A program made the position numbers and the translations under genes. Source: Haliotis asinina (taxonomy: Eukaryota; Mollusca; Gastropoda; Lepetellida; Haliotidae). From it: a DNA stretch of 64,000 nucleotides. The stretch spans positions 48,274,645 through 48,338,644 of the forward strand of contig NC_090281.1 of the NCBI RefSeq assembly GCF_037392515.1. Reading direction: 5' to 3'. The notes under the pieces are model-generated. The model ran no database searches. It had not been told where the DNA came from and saw only the letters and a program-made list of their open reading frames with translations. Of the stretch, positions 47,701-59,700 are shown piece after piece; positions within the stretch are counted from its first letter, which is position 1, and every line of letters starts with the position of its first letter.

Positions 47701-50700
47701 CGTAAGAGTCAACAAACTGGACCAGATGGGTTGGCTCAATAACTTGGTTGACACACATTGTCATATCACACAACTGCGTAGATCAATGCTCATGCTATTA
47801 ATCACTGGATTGTCTTTTCCAGATTCGATTATTTTCCGCACACTGCCATTTAGCTAGACTATTGGTGAAGGGGGCTTTAAGCACAAACACATCTGAATGA
47901 TGTCATACCGTACATGTCATATTTCAGCACCTGCATCCAGGTCACAATCAGCATCCTTTGTCCTTTTTGTTTCAGTTGATGATGCAGAACGCCTCAGTCA
48001 ACGCAGTGGTCGTGCCGCAAGTCGCATTTTTGGGCATAGCCGAGCTCAGACGCGTAGGAAAGCTTCGCAACCTTCAGCCTTTGAGCCAGTGTACAGACCT
48101 CAACCTCACCATGCACAGTACCACTCTCCCCCACCCCCAGGCTACCTCCTAGCGAACGTACATGTTGGGAAGACACCAGCACAGCCTGTGGGTGGAGAGG
48201 GAGGAGTGCCGCCCTGGGGAGTGCCGACTTCGTCAGGCATTGCTGGACCACCACATGGTGTGCCTGTCAATGGCCCTGTGGTTAGTGGTGGCCATCCAAT
48301 GCCTGGCCCCGCCCCAGGAACTGCTCCGGGTCATGTTGAGGGTACATATGCTCCCTTAGACCCTAACCACACCCAGGGATTTCCTGTAGCATCACAAACA
48401 GATCCAAGAGTTGCCTTTGGTCCAGTTAATACTGAATATTCCTACCCTGTAGGTTATCCTGAAGAAGACTACCCAAGATACCAGCCTGGTTACCCTGGGT
48501 TACAACCTGGGGTACAAGCTGGGATACAACCTGGGTTCCACCCCCTACCCTCTGAGGGCTCACCTGTCCCCCCTGGCAGTTATCCTGTGGGTCAGCAGCT
48601 GTATGTCCCAACAGGGCCTGCTCAAAGTGTGGGGTATAAGCCTGGTAGAGTCTATTATTCAGCAGGTGGAAAGACTCCAGTCAGGATCTACTACCCTGCT
48701 AATGGAAGAATCCCCATGCCTTCATCTGGTCCACCCCCTCCACCAGGAATGCAAAGTGTTGGAGTTATCTCCCCTGGACCTCGCCCAGGATCTATGCCAG
48801 TAACACCTGTTGCTACGGGGACTCCAATTTCGAATTCCAGACTTTCGACAACTGTCAACTTTGATGGATCATTCATAACACCACCAAGCCCAATACGTAA
48901 GTATTGCATTATTTTTATCCCCCAACATATCACATGGTTAAAATTTGTATTTCGTCCTTTATTATTGGAGTGTACCTGACACAGAAGTACAAAGTTACGA
49001 ATTCCAATTCCATGTTATTGTTTGGATAATTCAATAACTCCTCTTGTATACAAATGGTTAAATTTGGCAGAAATTTTCTCAGCGTTTTTAAGTAAAGCTT
49101 CAAAACTGAGTAAGTAAGCTCATGGCCTCAAGAAATAGGTTAAGGCCCGTCAAGCTCACCAGTTTTCCTCTGCCTCGCTTACTTTTTCAAACAAAGCCTC
49201 AGAGGTTTTTTACAGGTTATGAACCGACTGAGGATACCGGTTAGATATAATTCTAATATTTTGTATTTACTGCTGAAATCAAAAGGTCTGTGACTGACAG
49301 CCAACACCTTGCCGCGCATGTGTAATGCATGTCAGCTGCATGCGCTATCCTTGTCGGGCACGTGTGCCATCTGTACTACTCATCTTGTGAGGAGGAATGC
49401 ATGGTTCATACTGACAGTCTCATTCCTCACAGCAGTCCTTTGTAGCCTAGTAGATACAGTTGCCTAGCTAGTAAGCAAAGGATTGCAGGTTCGAAATCAG
49501 ATGTATCTACACTACATATTGGAAGTTTTAAAAAATGTGATATTTTTCGATCATATTTAGTGATACAAGACAAAATTATATCAATTTTCCCAGCAAGTAA
49601 TGATTCAAGGTCAATGGATAGTCCCCAGAAAATCCCCAGGATGGAGGCAATTCTATATTAAATCCACAGAATTTCATTGAGGATGCCTGGAAAACTGCTT
49701 GTTTACTCACTAAAAGGAGAACCTCGCAAGACAACAAAGTAACATCTCTGAAGGTTTATAAGTAAATCATGTCAGATGATATGTTCTTTCAAATGTGTTA
49801 GCACCGGGGGCATTAGTCTTCTAATGATTCTTGTTTACCAAATTCGGCATGGCTAATGCTTGATCAACCTAATAAAGCTTGCTTACACTAGTATGGGTAT
49901 ACAGTTGTCAATTCCTATAGGAAAGTTGGGTTTTTTTTTTACTATTTCAGATCAATTCAGAGATCTATTAAGATTCTGTAGCAAACTTGACACAAGGACC
50001 TTTTTGTGGTTCCATCGTTTCATGTATTTATTTTTCTGTATCTTTACCAAATCTGAAAACAGATTGGGGACATTTTTAATGACAGTCAAAAATTGAATTG
50101 ATTTAAAACCATAAGTTTGGATTCTTTTTCATAGAGATCCTCCTTGGGTACTTATAAGCATAAAAATGTTCTTTGATATTGAATTTGATATAGTTTATGA
50201 CTAATTGTAAATAGTGGCGCCTAATAGTTTTAGTGTATTGTTTAGGAGATAACTCTACCTAACAGCATTGGGTCAACAGCCCGTTGCAAGTTCTTTAAGT
50301 AAACTTACAGTTGAATTATGATACTGTTTTGACATATTCTACACGAATTCCATCCATTTTGCTATAACAGGGGAGTGAAATGAAGACCTAGGGCTTCTGC
50401 AAATGATAATACCTTGAAAAGTAGTGTTACCCCTTATAGTGTAGGGATGCATTCAAAAGTTTCAGTGATATGGTCTTTAAATTGTGACTGTATGTGCTCA
50501 TTATACGGACATTTTAGCCATTGACCAATCAGATTTTGCATTGAACTAGAATGCACTGTACCATTCATATGGACCTCATTAATACTGTTGGCAGTCTTTC
50601 ATTTAATATCTTACCATACACCTCTCCCTGCCTATGTGTTAATACAAACCTGGGGCCGTTTCACAAAACTCTCAAAGTCTAAGATCTTTATACTTCCATT

Positions 50701-53700
50701 GTAGCCATTGTACTTCCTATACTGTAACATGGGAGCTACAGATGCTATGAGAAAGGTTACAAGATATTAGGATTATGAGACCTACGTGAAACAGGCCCAG
50801 GACAAAGTCATTGTTATGGTAAAATGTTTTGACACTCTGATTTCATATTTTACTTAATCTGATAAAAAAAAACATAATGAGATATTGCAATTATTTCATT
50901 CCTTACAATCTTCTTTTTTTTCTGATGTATGTGATCTGATATACACTGCCTGGTTTGTTTGCATTTGGAATTAGTATTATTATCTGATCGATTTGCAACT
51001 GTGTGGAGGAATGGTATTGTTTGACTTAGGATAGTCATCATAATGTCCATACTTTAATGTGGACACAGTGGTCAGTATGCTTCCTCATGAACTTTTGATT
51101 GTTGTCATATCCGAACAATCACTTTGAATTATGTTTGTATGTTTGTTTACTTATTGCATTCATAATGCCAATACTTAAATGTTGACTTGCAAGTCACTTT
51201 GTCCGTATTTCCACATAAACTTCAGATTGTCAAATAGTTTCGACTGTCTCACAGCTTTGATAACATTTCAGACAGATTTTTGATTCTTTATACATATTTA
51301 TGGAGTCTATTTATAGTCTAATAAAAATAGAACACTACAAAATTCTACACAAGCGCTCTATTCCTTAATAATGAATGATACTGTCACAAGGTAAATATCT
51401 TTCCACATAGTCGACCCAAAGAGCTCCATAAACTCAGCTTTAGTCATATATCTGCTTTGTTGAGGCAGCACCTGTTGAAGCATATCCTGTAGCGATCAAG
51501 GGGCAGCAGTAATCCCATCTCACAATACCTGTGGGTGGTTTGCATTTGCCTCGTTACAGGTGTGCTCATTTCAAGGTAATACGACACTTGATTATATCAG
51601 TGAGGCACACGTCAACAAGGTTTCTGTCCCAGTGATAGACAGAGCATTATTGATCACTGAACATAACGCAGGAAAACAGTGTATTAGCATAGAGTTTTTG
51701 TTGACAAATATTGGTTATGTTGTGTGGTTATGTTGAGTGCCTGTTGACAAAACTATGGTTATGGTATGTGGTTCTGTTGACAAAACTATGATTATGTTGA
51801 GTGTTTCTGATGACTAAACTATGATTATGTTCATGATGTTGAGTGTGCCTGTTGACAAACAATGGTTATGTTGTGTGTGTCAGTTGACCAACAATGGTTA
51901 TGTTGTGTGTCAGTTGACAAAACTATGGTTATGTTGAGTGTGCCTGTTGACAAACAATGGTCATATTGAGTGTGCACAAAACAATGGTTATGTTGAGTGC
52001 CTGTTGACAAAACTATGGTTATGGTATGTGGTTCTGTTGACAAAACTATGATTATGTTGAGTGTTTCTGATGACTAAACTATGATTATGTTCATGATGTT
52101 GAGTGTGCCTGTTGACAAACAATGGTTATGTTGTGTGTGTCAGCTGACCAACAATGGTTATGTTGTGTGTGTCAGTTGACCAACAATGGTTATGTTGTGT
52201 GTGTCAGTTGACCAACAATGGTTATGTTGTGTGTGTCAGTTGACAAACAGTGGTTATGCTGTGTGGTTCTGTTGACAAACAATGGTTATATTTTTTGTGC
52301 CTATAACCAAACAATGGTTATGTTGTGTGTGCCTTTTGACGAACAGTGGTTATATTTTGTGTGCCTGTAACCAAACAATGGTTATGTTGTGTGTGCCTGT
52401 TGACAAACAGTGGTTATCTTGTGTGATACTGTTGACAAATAATGCAAATAATTGTGTGTCCACGCTCTATTCTCGCAGCTCTCTCTTACAACAACCATGA
52501 GTTGTTCCAAGTAATATGTAAACCAGATATTCCTGGGCAAGTCAGACCAGTAATGTGACCTGTCCATCAGTTGCTTCAGAAAATTTAATTCAAAAGAGAC
52601 AGGAAGAAAATTAGCTATTACATAACCAGTAGATGTGGCTTATGTTTGTGGGCAGGTTAAATGCACACTGTCATTCCACTCTTCTCTAAAAATCAATACT
52701 AACTATCAGCCCCCAGCAAGGCACCATGTAATTTATTCTGAAAAAAAATTACATATTAAGATTACATTATGAAATTAAAAAGATTGAAGGAATTAATGTG
52801 GCTTTGTATTATATCGACTTTTGTGCTCTCTACTGACTAAGCTATATTTTAAGTGAACCCCACAGAGTTATGTCCAATAGAAACCTCTTCACAAGTATCT
52901 TATCAACTTCTGATTGAGGCCGGCTAGGCAAACCCTGACAACATCACGTGTATTACTTTACTATGTACGGAGCAATGGTTTCCATTCTATATGTGGCAAG
53001 TGTTATTTATAAGTATAAGTTTCAATTATCGATTTCAGGGATAATAAGTCTTTTATTGTATCAACAGGAAGCTCAAGTGAATGCATATGCCCCAATAAAA
53101 GTATGTTCTAGACCAAACTAGTGTTGAAAAAACATGACTCTGTGGCTTTACATTGTAGGACTATAGGGGAAGTCTCACTTCATTCTGTTACCATGGTACA
53201 TTTTTTAAAAAATGTTTCTTTAACAACTCATTTTCGCAGTACAACCCATAAAATAATTTGGGTGTGAAACGCAAAGACAATTTTAAAAAATTCTTTTAGT
53301 ATATCCACTACATTTAAAACCCCCAGTGCCACAAAACATGACATAGCCAAGGGTTTATGCCATGTGCTTGGCACTGTGTACTGGGCTGTGGCAATGGTGT
53401 GTGTGCTGCCAAGGGTGCTAGGTGGATCTGTAGAATCTCCTTTCATGCTGGAGTGAAAGGCCTCCTCCAGCCTTTTCTTGGCAGAGCAATTACAGCTCAG
53501 TTACTGGTGTATAGTCCTTGAGTGATTCGGTAGGTCAGAAGGAGTTAACTGGAATCACATAATTACATTGTAACTAGCTGTTGTTGGCCGTGGAATCAGT
53601 GTATGGAAGATTGGGGTGCCAGTCAGGATTACTGTCGTATGAGAGGTGTGCGGCAGACCTTACGTCTGTGCAGTCACAATACTTCACCTACACTTGTAAG

Positions 53701-56700
53701 TTGTTTGTAGACACGTAATATGACTTTAAGTTAGTATGTCACATAAGAAACTGGCACCAGTCCTTGCCAAACTGCTTTTTAGTTTAGGTATCCTAAGGAG
53801 AGGTAGAAATTTTCCTTTTTAATATCTTTTGGACTGTTGGACTAAAACTGTTAGTTTATATCTCTTCATGTTGGTTGATGTCATTAACTGTCTACATATT
53901 ATATCCAAAATCGAGAAGGTTGGCCTATTTGGCTGCAGTTAGAGTTGCCTCCCATTGTTGTGTAAGGATCCTTTCCAATCCAAGATCTGTCGCAGTTATG
54001 ACCCTTTATCTGTTGCCAGGAAAAGTTGGAGGTTATGGCTCAAGTCTTTAGCTTTGCAACAAATGATTTGGGAAATGAGATTGGGCTTCGGTTTTCCTTC
54101 TCTGTTGGTCATTATAAAACATGTGACCCTTTAGTTCACTATCTTAAATTTCCATGGTTGTTTAGGAAGCATGTACAAATCAAATTAATCTTACTTTTGA
54201 AATTACAAGGTGCTATCAATGCTTGCAGAAAAATTGCTGAAACAGTTTTTGTCATGACGGTCACATACATCCAGTTCTGTCCTCATGATGGAGGAAATGA
54301 GCAGGATAACAGTAGAAAGGCATGTGAAATAGTAATTGCCATAAAACAGTAACAGGATGTGTCACAACACAGATGTCTCCTCTGTATTTCGGCATAGGGG
54401 TGCTACTTGTACACAAAATTTTGTTGTCAGAAAATAAATGCAAAGAACTGGTTACAAAAAGTAGTGGTGCTTAACTTTTGTCAAATTGTGTTACAAGTGA
54501 TTTACTGAAAATTTTTGCTAGATTTTCACAATGACACTGTCTGGTTGATTGAGAAAGTATATTTCATTCAAAATTTAGAGATTTTTATTTTGAGATTTAT
54601 CAAGTGAATGATGTAAAATATGGCATATGAACTCTCCTATTCAGGCCATACATAAAAAAAATTCTGAGTACACCTGTTTAAAATTTAGGGTAGGTCGGGT
54701 AGGAATTTTTTCTTTTAGACGGAAAGTGACAAGACATTTATGAATGTGTTTTTGTTTGTTCAATCAAGCTTGTGGCCATGTTGACGCTCTCTATCAGAAT
54801 TACCAATGTGCCCGAAAAAAAACAGTGGTATCTCAAAGGTTATTTATAAATACCACTTAAAAAGGATAGGGTCGGCACCAGGAATTCATTAGGCTGGTCA
54901 GGGAATCGGAACCACAATATTTTTTAGACATTATTGCTCTTTCTTCTTTCAAATAAAGAACAATTTAATACTACTTATATAATACTAATAATAAATGGCC
55001 AATTTTTCCATTGTACCATTTTCAATTTTGAATAACTGCTGAGATGACTGAATAAGGTTTCTGAACAGGTCCAGATCACTCTCTTCATTATCAATTATGG
55101 CATTGACTTTATGCTAGTATAGGACACAGGACAGGACAAAGCCCTGTGAAGACAACTAGGAAGAATATATATGAAGGTAGATTTGACAGTATATGATACA
55201 CAGACCATGAAAGGGCAAAATCCTTTGATATATATGAAGATAAGTGGACCAACTGGATGGTACTGTACATGGTACCCGGCCAGGTCAGGTCAAGCAGGGT
55301 CAATGTTTGTGTAAACAACACCGGTCCTAGCTTGACAGACAGGTGCTTGTATCAAGAAGTCAAAGATATAGTTTCACTCCCAGGCATCATCATTATTGAT
55401 TTCACCATTAAAAGATCAAATTTGTCCTGAATGTTTCAATTTAAATGTGAAAGGGGTGATTTTTATCATTTACCGTCTTGAGTACAAATATACACAATCA
55501 TGCTGAAAACACAATCAAAGATAGAAAATGTCATTAAGGATTACAATTAATTGTGGACTTGAATCTAGTCAACTTTTTTTCAATATTGTTTTTAGTATGT
55601 TCAGTATTTGTTGATGGGCTTTTTTAATTGTTATGGTTTGTGAAAATTGTTCTAACACTTTCATTAGTTCTATTTGTCAATTGCTAATTAGGTTCAAGTA
55701 AGACAATACATGTACTTAATTAGCCAATGAACTAATCAAACAGCAATATTGGTTCAGCAGATTCCAAGACTTAAATCCCTGTATTACAAAAGAATCTAAA
55801 AAAATGTAATTGGTTAAAAAATTCATTCATGGCAATGCTTTTATCCCCAAGTTAATCTTGCTGTGATCTCTTATTACATTGGTTCCCATAAGATTATCCC
55901 CAACAAATCCCCCCCTCTAATTCCGATCACAACTGTTGTCTGACTGGCGGCAAAACCTGACACACTTCTAATGGCTCATTCATACTTGCCCGGGCATGAC
56001 AAGTCACATGATCTCGTCTCACTGTAATTCTATAATCAGCCTGACTTGAACAACACGGGCAAACAAGACCCAGCTGGGAGAAAGGATCTTCATGCTGTTG
56101 TTACCCTAAGGGAGGTAACTGAGTTTGAGGTGTGAATAAATTCAAACTTCTGTCAACATGGAGTAGCTGAAGCGTCTGTGGATACAAGATGGCCTGAGTC
56201 TCTCAGGCTTTGTGAGGAGGAAGCATAGTGTTGGACAGTTTGTGTTTTGAGCTGGTGTGCTGAATATATTGTGTTGCTATCCTACAGGATCTGTTGCCAT
56301 GGAGTCTCCAGTAGCTCCCAGGGGAATTCTGAAGAACAATGGAGACGGAGTTCCTGTGGATGATGACAGCTATCTGTTCTGCAACGTCCCAGAGCATCAT
56401 GACCTGGTAGGTGCTGTTCTGGTCTATCCTGTTTGTGAGGCAGTTCTGTATGTGTGAGTATGTCTGTCGTGTTTAGTATGTCATTGTATGTCAGTTCTGT
56501 TTTAGGTTCCGTTGTTCGTGATCAACAAAGGTATCATAATTCACAAGGTCATGAATATGCATTTGTTTGTTTTCCCTGATTAATTGCCAAAGCCATCAAT
56601 ATTATGTCATTACCATTGTCACCTATATCACAACTGTCTGTATCACAACTCTAAGACACTGTCTTTTGATGCCTGTATTGCATTTAGACACTATGCCTTT

Positions 56701-59700
56701 CTAGGTGTATCTTACTGAGACACTATGTAGTAATTCCTGTTCCTTTTTGAGACATCGTGTACTAACACCTGCTTTTTGTTCTCGCATGGAAGATACTGCA
56801 GTTTAATATTTTTACATCAATATTACACTAGTATTACACTAGTGTAATACCTCTAAACATGTAGCATCATAACAGTTTACAGTTCTAACATAATGCTAAT
56901 GCCTCTATCACAATGGTATTAGATGTTGCTTCATTCATGGAAAGCTGAAAGCCATCACACTGTGGGCAGTTTCTATCAATTTATGTTGGAGAGTGACAGA
57001 GTGCTAAACTCACTTCCAAGAAATACCATTTTTATCAACACCTGTACTGCACTGAGACACTATGTCATTACACCTGTAGTTTACTGAGATGCTATGTCCT
57101 AACACTTGTATCTTACTGAAACACTATGTCATAACACCTGTATGTTATTGATTCACTGTCATAATACCTGAATTTTACTGAGACACTGTGTCATAAGGCC
57201 TGTATGTTACTGGAACTATGTTAAAATACCAGTATCAGCATAGTCACAGTCAAATCTCAACAGAGAGACGTCCAACCTACCACCTAAACCTTGTAAAGTC
57301 AACAGTTGTATGTCAACAGATATGGGTGTTGTTTATGTTTATTAACTCTTATCTCCACAGTGTGGAATTGTCTTCTCAACAGTCAACACATAAAGGACAT
57401 TAGCACACACTTGACCCCGAGATTGAACCTGACTATAGTATTCTACCAGAGCACTGGTGTTATAAATATCTCCTAGTATAGGGACCACTCTAACTTTCCT
57501 GTGCATTATTGAAGGATATTGGCTTTCATAGAACACAAGTGATCGTAAATCAATGGAGATATGATAGACTAGGTGTGTGACTTCTTCAGGATGAGTGTCT
57601 TGTTATAAATTTTATTGGCCCCATTTCACAAAGCCGTGTTTGCAGCACAATCTCTGTCATAAGTCTGTTCAGGTACAGTCAAAATGATTAGAATATTTTG
57701 CCTTAACTTTTGTCTCCTCATGTCTGCTGTCAAACCCATTCAACAGGAGACTTGCATAATGACATCCCCAGATCTTTATAGAATATTATGTTCAACTTTC
57801 TATCCAGGATAAAGGTACAAATTATCAGTTCAATTGTTCCTTATTTAATAACACCCCAACTGTTTGAACTCACACTGTTTAGAGCACCTTATGCTGTAAT
57901 TATTTCTCCAGGCTAAAGGTTAACAGTTCCAGGGCTTAGTTTTCAATGAGCAATCTTAGTGTTGTAATGATTTTAAAGCCACTGTTTGGATTAGGCTTAT
58001 GATTGTTGCATTAAGATTATGTTAGAACAGGTATTAGTGCTTTCATATTTGTAACAACTTTTGGACATCGAGTGTAAAGGTTAAGAGCTGATTGTCATTA
58101 ATGTAATGGTCTAAGATAAAGTATTTTTTCAGCCTCAGGTTTGAATTATTAGGATTTATTTGAAGTGTCAAGTGGCATGCCAAGATAGCCACAATTTAGT
58201 TTGGATCAGCCTTAAAACATGCTTAATTGATTTATAAACAGGATCAACCCCAAAAGATCCAAGGTAGAATAGGTCTTCAGCAGCCCATTTTGCCATAAAA
58301 GGCGACTATGCTTGTCGTAAGAGTCGACTGATGGGATTAGGTTGTCAGGCTCATTGACTTAGTTGACACGTCATCACTTCCCAATTGTGCAGATGCTCAA
58401 AATGACTACTGCCGTATAACTGGAATATTGCTGAGTGTGGTGTAAAACTCACTCACTCACTCATTATAAACAGGATCGGTATGATTAGTATATGTGGCTC
58501 TAGATTGTAAGAATAATGGTAATAATAATGCAATAATTACAATCAAATGGATCACCAATTTTAGTTAATTGTAACTATAATACATTTTATAAATTTTATT
58601 TACGTATTGTAAATGAAGAAATTGTTACATTAAGAACACACTGAAGTATGAAAATAGGTGCTAGCAAAATACAAAATGCTTAAGCTATATTATGATGTAA
58701 GATTCTTGAAAATTAATATATGAATCAAATGAACTTACCCTTTGGGACACAGTGAAGAGAACTGCCCTTAGAAGGTGTAGAGTGAAATACATGTATGTCA
58801 ACTGAACACACAAATTTTGACCAGGGTGTCTTCATGATTGAAAAGATCATGCAGAACCAGAGAACAATAAGAACGTAATCACAAGGCCAAACCAGTGACC
58901 GACCTAGAGACAATAGCCATGACACTAAAAGTTCCAGAACTACCTGAGCTATGAACATAAGCTGACTTGGCACTTGAGTGGCATTTTAGAAGTGGGGAAG
59001 TACAATATAGAGCAATCTTTTGGATGACAGCTTCTTGTTTTCGTGAGAGCGACATTTATGTACAGATTTTTGTACTGTTGTCACGCATATATTATGCTGC
59101 ACAATAATATGCTTGACAGCACTACAAGAATCTGAACTGAAATGTCGCTCTCACAAGTGAAAGAAGTTGTTATCCAAAAGTTTGTTCTACATACACTAGC
59201 ATACCTATGAGTTTCGATTTATGTAAGTGTTAAAGTGAACACAAATATTTAAGAAATAATGTTAAATATTTAAGTTTTAAGTATTAATTTGGTTGATAGT
59301 TTTATTTAGATTATTGTAACGATGCTTTCAAATCTGACAACATACTGTAGACGATGCTGCTGCTATACAAACAACATAAAAAAGACATCAAGAACCCAAT
59401 TTAACCCCTCAGATTCAAAACTGACTTATTCTTGACAGTGACCCTTTATTCCCCTGCACCCCATGTTTAATTTACAGGCCATGTTGAGATACCTGCTTCA
59501 GATAGCCCCCAACTGACCTGCACTGGTCATAAGTGATGACCAAATGGATCAAGGTGCTGTTGGGTGCCACCTGTAGCACCCATTATACCATTGGTATAAA
59601 TAAGTTTGTATCTGCTCTGATGCATACTAAACCTAACCCTTACCCTAACCCTAACCCTAACCCTAACCCTAACCCTAACCCTAACCTTTACTCCTTGACA

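Larger units (their letters stand above)
48897..56287 (+). other. Intron between CNTRL exons 25 and 26, 7.4 kb
   Basis: No exon found. Contains a solo palindrome arm (50374-50446), a diverged hairpin MITE (50652-50806) and a 31-34 bp minisatellite (51690-52445). The 49300-49500, 52600-54700 and 54650-56200 portions are unique-looking AT-rich DNA; I see nothing in them. A frame at 54026-54352 (108 codons) has no recognisable domain. Confidence 0.6.

Noticed and set aside
47928..47940. 13-nt micro-exon between ATATTTCAG and GTCACA before exon 25
   Set aside because: Including it would shift phase from 1 to 2 and break the frame of exon 25, which fits directly to exon 24.
48162..48359. Alternative frames and minus-strand frames across exon 25
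   Set aside because: Shadows of the proline-rich coding exon; the chosen frame alone joins in phase to exons 24 and 26 and carries the conserved PPPPGY word.
54026..54352. 108-codon frame in the exon 25-26 intron
   Set aside because: No domain, no repeats and no flanking splice sites that keep CNTRL in phase; treated as chance.
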